A DNA stretch of 64,000 nt from Sphingomonas kyeonggiensis. Lineage in GTDB: Bacteria > Pseudomonadota > Alphaproteobacteria > Sphingomonadales > Sphingomonadaceae. The position numbers and the translations under genes were made by a program. Below are positions 16,815 to 28,875 of this stretch, one piece after another; the stretch's first letter is position 1; each line of letters starts with the position of its first letter. Under the pieces are notes generated by a model, which saw only the letters and a list, made by a program, of their open reading frames with translations, was not told the origin of the DNA and ran no database searches. Location of the stretch: assembly GCF_014196745.1 (NCBI RefSeq), contig NZ_JACIEH010000003.1, positions 248,001 through 312,000 on the forward strand, read 5' to 3'.

Positions 16815-17399
16815 ATGAGCAGGATATTTCAGGCCTTTGCGCCTTTGCTACTGATCGTCTCGGGCTGCAGCGGCGGTACGAGCGAGGAGCCGCCGCTCGC
16901 CGGTGCCCGGATCGGCGGGCCCTTCGCGCTCACCGACCAGAACGGCAAGACGGTGCGCGACGGCGATTTCGCCGGCAAATATCGCATCGTCTATTTCGGC
17001 TATACCTATTGCCCGGACATCTGCCCGAACGACATGCTCAAGATCGGCCAGGCGATGAAGCTGCTCGACAAGCGCGCGCCGGCCAAGGCGAAGGCCATCG
17101 TGCCGATCTTCGTCACCGTCGATCCCGAGCGCGACACGCCCAAGGTGGTCGGCGAGTTCGTCCGGAATTTCGACGATCGCATCGTCGGGCTGACCGGCAC
17201 GCCGGCGGCGATCCAGGCGGTCGAGAAGCAATATGCGGTCTATGCCAAGAAGGAAGCGCCCGGTCCGGGCGGCGCCTATCTGGTAGGACACAGCCAGATT
17301 GCCTATCTGATGGACAAGGACGGCAAGCCAATCACGTCGCTGCCGATCGAGAAGGACGCCGCTGCCCTGCTGGAGCAGCTCGACCATTGGGTGAAATGA
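16815..17399 (+). CDS. SCO1/SenC family copper chaperone lipoprotein
   Basis: Membrane-anchored thioredoxin-fold copper protein for cytochrome c oxidase assembly. The lipobox VSGC places lipidated Cys18. The copper-binding YCPDIC (Cys66, Cys70) and the His in VGHSQIAYLM are present. 194 aa from the ATG at 16815, chosen because the signal sequence starts there. Overlaps the next gene by 4 nt. Confidence 0.94.
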   Translation: MSRIFQAFAPLLLIVSGCSGGTSEEPPLAGARIGGPFALTDQNGKTVRDGDFAGKYRIVYFGYTYCPDICPNDMLKIGQAMKLLDKRAPAKAKAIVPIFVTVDPERDTPKVVGEFVRNFDDRIVGLTGTPAAIQAVEKQYAVYAKKEAPGPGGAYLVGHSQIAYLMDKDGKPITSLPIEKDAAALLEQLDHWVK

Positions 17400-17830
17400 C
17401 CGGTAAATTCTGGGAAGACCTGCCGCTGGAGAAGCTGGACCGCGCACAATGGGAAGCCCTGTGCGACGGCTGCGGGAAGTGCTGCATCCACAAGCTGGAG
17501 GATGAGGAGACCGGCGAGCTCCATGCGACCAACGTCGCGTGCCGGTTGCTCGACCGGCGGATGGGGCGTTGTTCGGACTACAAGCATCGCCATGCCTATG
17601 TCCCCGAATGCGTGCGGCTGACCGCGCGCAACGTGCGCGACATCGAGTGGCTGCCCTCCACCTGCGCCTATCGCCTGCGCGGCGAAGGCAAGCCGCTGCC
17701 CGACTGGCATTATCTGGTCAGCGGCGATCCGGAGTCGGTCCACAAGGCCGGCGAGTCGACCCGCGGCTGGACGGTCAGCGAGGACGATGTGGTGGATTTC
17801 GAGCATCACCTGGTGGACCGCGAGCTTTGA
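17396..17830 (+). CDS. YcgN family cysteine-cluster protein
   Basis: A 144-aa UPF0260/YcgN-type protein. It has CDGCGKCC near the N-terminus and further conserved Cys (ACRLLD, RCSDY, PECV, STCAY), a zinc- or iron-cluster-like set. Molecular function is not established. The ATG overlaps the SCO stop (ATGA), and the stop overlaps the next gene's TTG. Confidence 0.9.
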   Translation: MTGKFWEDLPLEKLDRAQWEALCDGCGKCCIHKLEDEETGELHATNVACRLLDRRMGRCSDYKHRHAYVPECVRLTARNVRDIEWLPSTCAYRLRGEGKPLPDWHYLVSGDPESVHKAGESTRGWTVSEDDVVDFEHHLVDREL

Positions 17831-18501
17831 GCGACCCGGAGATCGAGGTGGTCCGTCACGCCCGAGCGCGGCGGATGCGGCTCTCGGTCGATCCCCGGTC
17901 GGGCAAGGTGAAGCTCACGCTGCCGCCCCGCGCCTCGCTCAAGAAGGGCATGGACTGGGCGCGTGAGCAGCAGGGCTGGATCGCGCTGCAACAGGCCAAG
18001 ATGCCCGAGGCGCGGCCCTTCGCGCCGGGTGCCCGGATTCCGATCGGCGATGCCGAGGTGGAGATCGTCTGGCCCGCGACCGGGGCCGGGCGCACGCCGA
18101 GGCTGGTCGGCGACCAGCTGCTCTGCGGCGGCCCGCGCGAGGGGCTGGAAAAGCGCATCGAGCGCTGGCTCCGCCAGGCGGCGCTCGACCTGCTCAGCGA
18201 AGAGACCGCCGAATATGCCGAACGGGCCGGGGTGAGCGTCACCAAGGTCTCGATCGGCGATCCGCGCGGCCGATGGGGGAGCTGCGCCTCTTCGGGGCAG
18301 ATCCGCTACAGCTGGCGGCTGCTCCTGGCGCCGGGCTTCGTCCGCCGCTCGACGGTGGCGCACGAGGTCGCGCACCGCATCCACATGAACCACTCGCCGG
18401 CGTTCCACCGCGTGGTGGCGGAATTGTACGAAGGCGATCCGGATCGTGCGCGCGCCTGGCTGAAGCGCAATGGTGCGGGATTGCACTGGTACGGCAAATG
18501 A
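17827..18501 (+). CDS. SprT/YgjP-like (DUF45) zinc metallopeptidase
   Basis: A 224-aa protein with the HEVAH metal site in TVAHEVAHRIHMNHSPAFH, plus RWGSCASSGQIRYSWRLLLAP, typical of the DUF45/YgjP family. Start is likely TTG at 17827, overlapping the preceding stop by 2 nt; there is no ATG or GTG near the family N-terminus. Cytoplasmic. Substrate unknown. Confidence 0.9.
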   Translation: MSDPEIEVVRHARARRMRLSVDPRSGKVKLTLPPRASLKKGMDWAREQQGWIALQQAKMPEARPFAPGARIPIGDAEVEIVWPATGAGRTPRLVGDQLLCGGPREGLEKRIERWLRQAALDLLSEETAEYAERAGVSVTKVSIGDPRGRWGSCASSGQIRYSWRLLLAPGFVRRSTVAHEVAHRIHMNHSPAFHRVVAELYEGDPDRARAWLKRNGAGLHWYGK

Positions 18502-18505
18502 TGGC

Positions 18506-18613
18506 CGTCACCCCCGCGAAAGCGGGGGGCCATCTCGTGCGCTACCCCAAAATCACAACCGATGTGCTCGTTGCCCATCCGGGAGATGGGCCCCCGCTTT
18601 CGCGGGGGTGACG
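18506..18613. repeat. REP-like inverted pair of palindromes
   Basis: Two copies of a GTCACCCCCGCGAAAGCGGG-type palindrome face each other at 18506-18537 and 18583-18613, separated by about 45 bp. The inner ends CCATCTC/GAGATGG also pair. Each copy can form a hairpin (CCCCCGC/GCGGGGG around AAA or TTT). It lies between convergent genes, so may also stop transcription from both sides. Dispersed copies would be needed to prove it a REP. Confidence 0.75.
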
Positions 18614-18621
18614 ATAATGGA

Positions 18622-20778
<2,157 letters not shown>

Positions 20779-20828
20779 CGGGGGAGTGCGATTAAGCCCT
20801 ATTCGGCCCGCTCACAAGGATCAGGCGC

Positions 20829-21254
20829 TCAGCCCTGCTCGCTAGCGGCATTGTGGTTGCCACCACGTGAACGAAAATCGAGGCTGGCCGAGTTTATGCA
20901 GTAGCGCAGGCCGGTCGGCGGCGGACCGTCGGGGAAGACATGGCCCTGGTGCCCGTCGCAGCGCGCGCAGCGCAGCTCGACCCGGCGCATGCCATGGCTG
21001 ACATCGGCATGCTCGGTGACGTTCTCCGGGCTGATCGACCGGGTGAAGCTCGGCCAGCCCGATCCCGAATCGAACTTGTCGGCGCTGTCGAACAGCTCGA
21101 GCTTGCAGCCGGCGCAGAGATAGAGGCCATCGGCCTTGTTGTCGGTGAAGCGGCCGGAGAAAGCGGGTTCGGTTCCCGCCTCGCGCAGCACGTGAAACTG
21201 TTCCGGGTTCAGGCGCTTGCGCCACTCGGACTCGGAGAGGTTCAGATGCTCCAT
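20829..21254 (-). CDS. msrB: Peptide-methionine (R)-S-oxide reductase
   Basis: Repairs Met-R-sulfoxide in proteins. 141 aa from ATG 21254. Zinc-binding CxxC pairs in YLCAGC and RCARC, and the catalytic Cys in GLRYCINSASL, followed by the usual LDF. An ATG four codons upstream is an alternative start. PBP1A starts 50 bp after its stop, same strand. Confidence 0.95.
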   Translation of the reverse strand: MEHLNLSESEWRKRLNPEQFHVLREAGTEPAFSGRFTDNKADGLYLCAGCKLELFDSADKFDSGSGWPSFTRSISPENVTEHADVSHGMRRVELRCARCDGHQGHVFPDGPPPTGLRYCINSASLDFRSRGGNHNAASEQG

Positions 21255-21288
21255 AAACCCAAGCATGTGTCCGGCACCGGGGCCGGCG

Positions 21289-21789
21289 TCAATCCGCGTT
21301 CGCGCGGAAGCGGCCCAAACCGGCATTGACCTTGAGCTGGCGCTTCAATTCCTCGGCGGGTGGCGCCCAGAGAAAGCCGAAGCTGACCGCGCCGTGCTTC
21401 GATTCGACCGCATGGTGGAGCCGGTGCGCCTGGACGATTCGCTTCATATAGGTCGAGCGGGGGACGTAGCGATGGGCCACCCGCTGGTGGACGATCACGT
21501 CGTGGAACCCGAAATAGATCGCGCCATAACCGGCGATTCCGGCACCGATCCACGTGAAACCAGGCCACCAGCCCGCCTGCACCCCGCCATAGAGCAGGAC
21601 GATCGAAGGGATGGCGAAGATCACGGCATAGAGGTCGTTCCATTCGAACCAGCCGGTGCGGGCCCGGTGATGGCTCTCGTGCAGGAACCAGCCCGGCCCG
21701 TGCATCACCCAGCGGTGCATCGCCCAGGCGAAGACCTCCATCGCGGCGATGGTGGCGAGGAACAGGGCAAGGCCGAACCAGGGGGACAT
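21289..21789 (-). CDS. crtZ: Beta-carotene hydroxylase, CrtZ type
   Basis: A 166-aa di-iron membrane hydroxylase of the fatty acid hydroxylase/CrtZ group. All His clusters are present: HRWVMH, HESHH, HDVIVHQR and HRLHH, set between hydrophobic segments. It would add 3-hydroxyl groups to the carotenoid beta-rings, giving zeaxanthin. Yellow or orange sphingomonads carry such genes. No other crt genes are near. Confidence 0.88.
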   Translation of the reverse strand: MSPWFGLALFLATIAAMEVFAWAMHRWVMHGPGWFLHESHHRARTGWFEWNDLYAVIFAIPSIVLLYGGVQAGWWPGFTWIGAGIAGYGAIYFGFHDVIVHQRVAHRYVPRSTYMKRIVQAHRLHHAVESKHGAVSFGFLWAPPAEELKRQLKVNAGLGRFRANAD

Positions 21790-21812
21790 GGTCGTTAGAT
21801 AGGCGTTGTCGC

Positions 21813-22298
21813 TCAGAAGGCGAAGGCCGTGCCGTCGCATTTGGTCGGAGTCAGCACGTAGCTGGCGAAGGGCCTCTCGCTGCCGTCGGGCTTGCGGGCG
21901 GTGATCGTCCAGCGCCAGCCCTTGCTCAGCGGCTCGAGGCGATTGGCATAGAGCGCGTCGGGATAGGCATAGTCGATCGACAGCACGCCTTCCCTGTCGG
22001 CGCGGCCCTTGCCGGCGGCGCTGTAGCCGGCGCCGAAGCTGTCCATCCACCAGGCGCTGAGCCTGTCGCCGTCATGGTCGCCGATCGCGATTGCCGCGTC
22101 ATAGGGATCGGCGGGGTCGAGCCCGTGCGACTCGAGCAGCAGGTAGCGGCCGCCCAGATGCCAGGCGCCGCGCACGCGAGTCGCGACTCGCTTGCCCATC
22201 ACCTCGCCCGGCGCGTCCCAGCAGCCCGCCAGCCGGTCGAGTGCGGCATGGGCGGTCTCGGGAGCGAGGAGCAGTGCGGCGGCAAGGGCAAGGGACAT
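21813..22298 (-). CDS. Exported protein of unknown function, DUF1579-like
   Basis: A 161-aa protein with a signal peptide (LALAAALLLAPETAHA). The mature part starts LDRLAGCWDAPGEVMGKRVATR and looks like a small lipocalin-like beta barrel; the LAGCW...W..GRYLLLES pattern is reminiscent of DUF1579 proteins, but I am not certain. Lies just upstream of crtZ on the same strand (23 bp). Confidence 0.75.
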   Translation of the reverse strand: MSLALAAALLLAPETAHAALDRLAGCWDAPGEVMGKRVATRVRGAWHLGGRYLLLESHGLDPADPYDAAIAIGDHDGDRLSAWWMDSFGAGYSAAGKGRADREGVLSIDYAYPDALYANRLEPLSKGWRWTITARKPDGSERPFASYVLTPTKCDGTAFAF

Positions 22299-22354
22299 GC
22301 GCCTTTCCTAGCCACGCGCCGATCGCCAAGCCATACCGGCTCTTCCATCTTCTT

Positions 22355-22379
22355 ATTGCGAGTACGTCGCACTCGCAAT
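22355..22379. promoter_or_regulatory. Inverted repeat upstream of sucC, possible operator
   Basis: Perfect 9-bp arms ATTGCGAGT and ACTCGCAAT with a 7-nt spacer, in the divergent gap before sucC. Symmetry and location suggest a repressor or activator site. The regulator is unknown; a Fur-type site is possible from the half-site but the spacing is unusual. Confidence 0.5.
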
Positions 22380-22466
22380 TAAAGCGAAAAGATTTGGATT
22401 CGCGCGCGCGTCGTGCTTAAGGCACGCGCAAACTCCTTCCCGCCATAACCATGAGGGCGCGTTCCC

Positions 22467-23669
<1,203 letters not shown>

Positions 23670-23692
23670 GCGACCTGACTGGCTGAACCGAT

Positions 23693-23732
23693 AAGGGGGC
23701 GGAGGAGACCGGGTCTCTTCCGCCCCTTTTTC
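23693..23732 (+). terminator. Rho-independent terminator after sucC
   Basis: A stem GGGGGCGGAGGAGACC/GGTCTCTTCCGCCCC (a few mismatches) followed by a run of T, 24 bp past the sucC stop. It also lies directly at the end of the minus-strand gene that stops at 23734, and may serve both. Confidence 0.85.
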
Positions 23733-23733
23733 G

Positions 23734-24207
23734 TCAGCGCGGCTTCGACGCCGCCACACCCTTCTCGCTGATGCTCTTGTCCGCTGGCGCCGGCGGTTCG
23801 GCCGTCCTGGCGGTGGTCGGCGTCATCGAGAGGCGCGAGGGCATGTTCCCGGTTGCCGGGAGCTTGGCGGCTTCGGCCGCAGCAGGCGCCGCGTCTTCCG
23901 TGCGCCGGCCGCCGGTATAGGTCCGGCCCTTGCCCTCCGCGGCTTCCGCAGGATCGGAGGACGGGCATTCCGGCTCGGCCGCGCCCTCCCGCTTGGTCGG
24001 ATTGACTCCGCCCTTCACCACGATGCCGCCGATCGGGCTGCCGGGTGCGCAGCGCGCATAGCTCGACGAGACCGCCCCGCTTGGCCTGGTGACGGTCCTG
24101 GGTGGCGCCTTGTCCTTGGCAGCAACCGGCGCGTCCTGCGCAAACGCGGGTGCCGTGGCGACGCTTGCCGCCAGGGCTGCTCCGATGATCAGCTGGTACT
24201 TCCCCAT
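23734..24207 (-). CDS. Exported protein of unknown function
   Basis: A 157-aa protein with a signal peptide (MGKYQLIIGAALAASVATAPAFA). The mature region is low-complexity, rich in Ala, Pro, Lys and Ser, with two Cys (YARCAPGSP, PECPSS) that may form a disulfide. No family recognised. Start chosen at 24207 since GAGAGGAC precedes it by about 3 nt and the signal peptide starts there. Confidence 0.75.
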   Translation of the reverse strand: MGKYQLIIGAALAASVATAPAFAQDAPVAAKDKAPPRTVTRPSGAVSSSYARCAPGSPIGGIVVKGGVNPTKREGAAEPECPSSDPAEAAEGKGRTYTGGRRTEDAAPAAAEAAKLPATGNMPSRLSMTPTTARTAEPPAPADKSISEKGVAASKPR

Positions 24208-24405
24208 CTGTCCTCTCCCTTCCTGCATGAAGTTGAAGGTTCGTGTCTGAATTTCGGGTGAACCCGCGGCACCTCGGCAAAACGACCATCCGCGCGGGTT
24301 TTTCGATGATTGGGTATGCCCTATCACTGTTTGGGGTGGACTTGGCCGGAATCTCGGGCATTAGCGGTTCGCACAGCCGTTCTTCCAGCGATGGAGAGGA
24401 TTTCG

Positions 24406-25158
24406 ATGAAAGTTCTGGTGCCGGTCAAGCGCGTGCTTGACTATAACGTGAAGCCCCGCGTGAAGGCGGATGGGACGGGGGTCGATCTCGCCAACGTCAA
24501 GATGAGCATGAACCCGTTCGACGAGATCGCGATCGAGGAAGCCGTGCGCCTGAAGGAAAAGGGCGCCGCGACCGAGGTGGTCGTCGTCACGATCGGCGTC
24601 GCCAAGGCGGAAACCGATGTGCTGCTCACCGCGCGCGCCATGGGCGCCGATCGCGGCATCCTGATCCAGACCGATGACGAGATCGAGCCGCTGGCCGTCG
24701 CCAAGCTCCTCGCCAAGGTCGCCGAAGAGGAGCAGCCCGGGCTGATCATCCTCGGCAAGCAGGCGATCGACGACGACAGCAACCAGACCGGCCAGATGCT
24801 GGCCGCGCTGCTCGGCTGGCCCCAGGGCACCTTCGCCTCGAAGGTCGAGCTGGGCGGCAATGGCATGCAGGTCACCCGCGAAGTCGATGGCGGCCTCGAG
24901 ACGGTCGATCTGAAACTCCCCGCAATCGTCACCACCGATCTCCGCCTCAACGAGCCGCGCTACGCGACGCTGCCGAACATCATGAAGGCCAAGTCCAAGC
25001 CGGTCGCGAAGAAGACCGTCGCGGACTACGGCGTCGACACCGCCCCGCGCCTCAAGACGCTCAAGGTCGTCGAGCCGGCCAAGCGCACGGCCGGCATCAA
25101 GGTGGGCTCGGTCGACGAGCTGGTCGAGAAGCTCAAGGGTCTGGGAGTCGCGAAATGA
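24406..25158 (+). CDS. etfB: Electron transfer flavoprotein beta subunit
   Basis: Takes electrons from acyl-CoA and other dehydrogenases and passes them to ETF:quinone oxidoreductase. 250 aa. Starts MKVLVPVKRVLDYNVKPRVK, and carries the ETF-beta signature region VELGGNGMQVTREVDGGLE. SD GGAGAGGA lies just upstream. The stop overlaps etfA by 4 nt. Confidence 0.97.
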   Translation: MKVLVPVKRVLDYNVKPRVKADGTGVDLANVKMSMNPFDEIAIEEAVRLKEKGAATEVVVVTIGVAKAETDVLLTARAMGADRGILIQTDDEIEPLAVAKLLAKVAEEEQPGLIILGKQAIDDDSNQTGQMLAALLGWPQGTFASKVELGGNGMQVTREVDGGLETVDLKLPAIVTTDLRLNEPRYATLPNIMKAKSKPVAKKTVADYGVDTAPRLKTLKVVEPAKRTAGIKVGSVDELVEKLKGLGVAK

Positions 25159-26084
25159 AGACGCTGGTTTGGGTCGAGCACGACAATCAGAGCCTGAAGG
25201 ACGCCACCCTCGCCGTGGTCACCGCCGCGGCGAAGGTCGGCGAAGTCCATCTCCTCGTTGCCGGCAAGGGCGTCGACGGCGTCGCCAGCCAGGCGGCGGC
25301 GATCGAAGGCGTGGGCAAGGTCCATGTCGCCGACGACGCTGCCTATGAGCATTTCCTCGCCGAGAACGTCGCGCCGCTGATCGTGTCGCTGATGGGTTCG
25401 CACGACGCGGTCCTCTTCCCGGCGACCACCACCGGCAAGAACATCGCGCCGCGCGTGGCTGCCGCGCTCGACGTGATGCAGATCTCGGACATCCTCTCGG
25501 TCGAGGGTGCCGACACCTTCACCCGTCCGATCTATGCCGGCAACGCGATCGCCACCGTGCAGACCAGCGACAAGAAGCTGGTGATCACCGTGCGCGGCAC
25601 CGCCTTCGCCAAGGCTGCGGCCACCGGCGGTTCGGGCACCGTGGAGGCAGTGTCGGGCGAAGGCGACAAGGGTCTCTCGACCTTCGCCGGTGCCGAGATC
25701 GCCAAGTCCGAGCGTCCGGAGCTGACCAGCGCCAAGGTGATCGTCTCGGGCGGCCGTGCGCTCGGCTCGCAGGAGCAGTTCCATGCGCTGATCGATCCGC
25801 TGGCGGACAAGCTCGGTGCCGCCGTCGGCGCTTCGCGCGCTGCCGTGGACGCGGGCTATGCGCCGAACGACTATCAGGTCGGCCAGACCGGCAAGATCGT
25901 CGCCCCGGAAGTCTATGTCGCGATCGGCATCTCGGGTGCGATCCAGCACCTCGCGGGCATGAAGGACTCCAAGACGATCATCGCGATCAACAAGGACGAG
26001 GACGCCCCGATCTTCCAGGTGGCGGACATCGGCCTGGTCGGCGACCTGTTCAAGATCGTGCCGGAGCTGACCGAGAAGCTCTGA
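25155..26084 (+). CDS. etfA: Electron transfer flavoprotein alpha subunit
   Basis: FAD-binding partner of EtfB. 309 aa. N-terminal MKTLVWVEHDNQSLKDATL and the C-terminal FAD signature APNDYQVGQTGKIVAPEVYV then GISGAIQHLAGMKDSKTIIA are intact. Coupled to etfB (ATGA). Supports fatty-acid and amino-acid oxidation. Confidence 0.97.
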   Translation: MKTLVWVEHDNQSLKDATLAVVTAAAKVGEVHLLVAGKGVDGVASQAAAIEGVGKVHVADDAAYEHFLAENVAPLIVSLMGSHDAVLFPATTTGKNIAPRVAAALDVMQISDILSVEGADTFTRPIYAGNAIATVQTSDKKLVITVRGTAFAKAAATGGSGTVEAVSGEGDKGLSTFAGAEIAKSERPELTSAKVIVSGGRALGSQEQFHALIDPLADKLGAAVGASRAAVDAGYAPNDYQVGQTGKIVAPEVYVAIGISGAIQHLAGMKDSKTIIAINKDEDAPIFQVADIGLVGDLFKIVPELTEKL

Positions 26085-26086
26085 GC

Positions 26087-26734
26087 TTGGCGCTTTCGCT
26101 GAACGAAGATGGGGCGGCGCACCTTCCGGGTGCGGCCGCCCCTTTTCTTGGCGCGCTGTCGGCATTGGCAGAAGGCCAGCCGGCGGACCGTGCGGGACTT
26201 CGCCTCCACGGCGTGCCCGGCCTGGTCGAACTGCTCGACCCCGATGCGCTCGGCGCGCTGGTCCCCGGCATGCGCCCGGTCCGCGCGATCCTGTTCGACA
26301 AGAGCCCGGGCACCAACTGGGCGCTCGGCTGGCATCAGGACCGGACGATCGCGGTGCGGGAGCGTCGCGAGGCGCCCGGCTTCGGCCCCTGGTCGATAAA
26401 ACAGGGCATGTTCCACGTGGAGCCGCCCTTCGCGCTGATCGAATCGATGCGCACGATCCGCGTCCATCTCGATCCGGTGCCCGAGGACAATGCGCCCTTG
26501 CTGATCGCGCCGGGCTCGCACCGGCTCGGGCGGATTCCCGAAACCGAGTTGGCGGCGGTGGTCGAACGCCGCGGCACCGCGGCCTGCCTGGCAGAGGCCG
26601 GCGATGTCTGGCTTTGCGCCACCCCGATCGTCCACGCCTCCGCCGCCAGCAGCGGCGCGCGGCACCGCCGGGTGCTGCAGGTGGATTTCTCCGCGGAGAT
26701 GCTGCCCCACGGCCTGGAGTGGCTGGGCGTGTGA
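26087..26734 (+). CDS. Phytanoyl-CoA dioxygenase (PhyH)-like protein
   Basis: A 215-aa Fe(II)/2-oxoglutarate oxygenase-like protein. The facial triad is visible as HQD in GWHQDRTIAV and a later His in PIVHASAAS, with Arg in RRVLQVDF for 2-oxoglutarate. Starts with TTG at 26087, two bases after the etfA stop, so probably co-transcribed. Substrate unknown. Confidence 0.82.
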   Translation: MALSLNEDGAAHLPGAAAPFLGALSALAEGQPADRAGLRLHGVPGLVELLDPDALGALVPGMRPVRAILFDKSPGTNWALGWHQDRTIAVRERREAPGFGPWSIKQGMFHVEPPFALIESMRTIRVHLDPVPEDNAPLLIAPGSHRLGRIPETELAAVVERRGTAACLAEAGDVWLCATPIVHASAASSGARHRRVLQVDFSAEMLPHGLEWLGV

Positions 26735-26783
26735 GCGCCGTGGCATGTTGCGAGATACCCCGCGCCTCGCATAGTTTCGGCGC

Positions 26784-27077
26784 ATGGATGCGCTCAACAT
26801 CGCCGAGATACCGTTCGAGGACGGCAAGATCCGATACCGCTATTCGCGCTTCCTGTCCGACGATGGCAGCCGCTGGATCCGGCATGGCAGCTTCGTCGCC
26901 TACCACCCGAACGGCGAGATCGCTTCCGAAGGCAATTACGTACAGGGTGTCGAGAGCGGCAGCTGGCGCGATTATCACGACAATGGCCAGATCGCTGCGG
27001 AAGGTGTGTATACCGATGGCGTCGAGACGGGCATCTGGCGCTACTGGAATAGCGACGGTTCCGAATCAGGCGCGTGA
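26784..27077 (+). CDS. MORN-repeat-type small protein
   Basis: A 97-aa protein with two to three MORN-variant repeats: GSFVAYHPNGEIASEGNY, GSWRDYHDNGQIAAEGVY and GIWRYWNSDG. Such repeats occur in YwqK-like proteins annotated as antitoxins, but no toxin is next to it, so no TA role is claimed. No signal peptide. 49 bp after the PhyH-like gene. Confidence 0.82.
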   Translation: MDALNIAEIPFEDGKIRYRYSRFLSDDGSRWIRHGSFVAYHPNGEIASEGNYVQGVESGSWRDYHDNGQIAAEGVYTDGVETGIWRYWNSDGSESGA

Positions 27078-27106
27078 CCCCGGGCGATTGAGGCTCCGCC
27101 GGTGCG

Positions 27107-28354
27107 TCAATCGGCTCCCATCGGCCGCGGCGGGGTGACTTCGGGAAGCGGCAATGGCGGGATGGTCGAAAGCTTCGCCGCGATCGCGAGCGCCAGCACC
27201 GTCAGCACTCCGCAATAGAGCGCCACGCCGGTCCATCCCCAGCCGGTCCAGGCGACGCCGCCTGCAGAGCCGAGAACGCTCGAACCGAGATAGTAGAAGA
27301 ACAGATAGAAGGCTGCCGCCTGCCCCCGGCTCGCCCGGGCGCGCCTTCCGACCCAGCTCGAGGCGATCGAATGCGCGCCGAAAAAGCCGATGGTGACGAT
27401 GCCGATCCCTGCCACCACCAGCGCCAGCCACATCGAGGCGGTCAGGGCCACGCCGACCAGCAGCATCGCGGTGGGAATCCAGAAGACCAGCCGCCGCCCG
27501 CGCTTTTCGGCGAGATGCCCGAACCAGGTCGAGCTCACCGAGCCGAGCAGATAGAGCAGGAAGATCGCCCCGATCGCCGCATGGCTCAGCCCGAAGGGCG
27601 GTGCGAGCAGCCGGAAGCCGACATAGTTATAGATGGTGACGAACACGCCCATCAGCAGGAACGCCTCGGCATAGAGCAAAGGCATGGCGCGGTCCTTGAG
27701 CAGCGCGCGCCCGGCGGCGAGCACCGCACCCGGGTGCACCGCCTGTGGCACGAAGCGGCGCGAGGGCGGAGCGAGGCGGCGGAATCCCTCGGCCATCAAC
27801 AGGCCGACCAGCCCGACGCCGACCAGTCCCCAGCGCCAGTCGATCAGCTCGGTCAGCAGGCTCACGCCCAGCCGCCCGGCCATGCCGCCGATCCCGCTGC
27901 CGGCGATGTAGAGCCCCATTGCCGGCCCCACAGAGCGCGGGTCGATCTCCTCGCTGACATAGGCCATGGCGACCGCGGGCATGCCGGCCAACGCGATGCC
28001 GGTGAGCAGGCGGAGCGCGAGCAGGCTGTCCCAGCCCGGCGCCAGCCCGGTGAGCATGGTCAGCAGCCCCGCGCCGAACATCGCGGCCACCATCAGCGGC
28101 CGCCGCCCGATTTTGTCCGAAAGCATGCCTGCGATGACGATCGCCACGGCGAGCGGTCCGGTGGCGATCGATATGGCCAGGCTCGCCACTTCGGCGCTCA
28201 GATGGAACTCGCTGGCGAACAGCGGCAGCAGCGGCTGGGCCGAATAGAGCAGCGAGAAGGTGGAGAAGCCCGCGAACAGCATCGCCAGCGTCAGGCGCCG
28301 ATAGCCCGGAGTGCCGCGGACATGGCCGCCAGGTTCAGTCCCTGTATCCGTCAT
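27107..28354 (-). CDS. MFS transporter
   Basis: A 415-aa 12-helix major facilitator of the YnfM/Bcr-like drug:H+ antiporter type. The loop-2/3 motif GMLSDKIGRRPLMVAAMFGAG (motif A) is present and a central Arg-rich loop divides the two halves. Substrate unknown. ATG at 28354 chosen; an upstream Arg/Gln-rich extension of 7 aa is unlikely. Confidence 0.9.
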   Translation of the reverse strand: MTDTGTEPGGHVRGTPGYRRLTLAMLFAGFSTFSLLYSAQPLLPLFASEFHLSAEVASLAISIATGPLAVAIVIAGMLSDKIGRRPLMVAAMFGAGLLTMLTGLAPGWDSLLALRLLTGIALAGMPAVAMAYVSEEIDPRSVGPAMGLYIAGSGIGGMAGRLGVSLLTELIDWRWGLVGVGLVGLLMAEGFRRLAPPSRRFVPQAVHPGAVLAAGRALLKDRAMPLLYAEAFLLMGVFVTIYNYVGFRLLAPPFGLSHAAIGAIFLLYLLGSVSSTWFGHLAEKRGRRLVFWIPTAMLLVGVALTASMWLALVVAGIGIVTIGFFGAHSIASSWVGRRARASRGQAAAFYLFFYYLGSSVLGSAGGVAWTGWGWTGVALYCGVLTVLALAIAAKLSTIPPLPLPEVTPPRPMGAD

Positions 28355-28457
28355 GATCCGCCAACGCGTCTGCACCCGTCAGGTGCACGGCGCACCTGCA
28401 TTTTTCGCTGCTACGCTTTCTTATAGGGCAAGCGGGGAAGTGATTGGTCGCGCTCGG

Positions 28458-28871
28458 CTATTCCTGTTGCAGGTCGCCGCGCGGCTCGTGCAGCTGCCAG
28501 CCCTCCCCGTCGAACCGGTCCTCGTGCGGGCCATATTGGACCAGCGTCCCCGCCGGCGCGCCGAGTTCGGGCAGATGCAGGCGGAGCAGCGCCCGGGCGC
28601 GCTCCACATCGGTGGCGTCGATGTCGAGGATGGTGGCGGCGTCGGCGCCCTCGGTCGGGTCCTCGGCGTCGAAATCGACATGGGTGTAGAGCGTGCCGCC
28701 GCCCGAGCAGCAGCCGAGCCCCGCCAGCCGCAGCTCGGCATCGAGATGGATGGCGAAGCGGCCATGGCGCTCGAACGGATCGAGGTCGCCGGGCATCGAC
28801 ACCGTCATGCAGGTGAAGTCGACCGGGTCCTCCATCTTGCCGTCCAGGCCGGGGAGGAACCGGTCGATCAT
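28458..28871 (-). CDS. Protein of unknown function downstream of pheT
   Basis: A 137-aa acidic soluble protein (MIDRFLPGLDGKMEDPVDFT...). No family recognised. Contains a GCCSGGG stretch. It starts 4 bp after the pheT stop, so likely rides on the pheST operon. Confidence 0.75.
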   Translation of the reverse strand: MIDRFLPGLDGKMEDPVDFTCMTVSMPGDLDPFERHGRFAIHLDAELRLAGLGCCSGGGTLYTHVDFDAEDPTEGADAATILDIDATDVERARALLRLHLPELGAPAGTLVQYGPHEDRFDGEGWQLHEPRGDLQQE

Positions 28872-28875
28872 TGCA

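Noticed and set aside
26784..27077. YwqK-like antitoxin call for the MORN protein
   Set aside because: No toxin gene adjacent; only the repeat type is supported.
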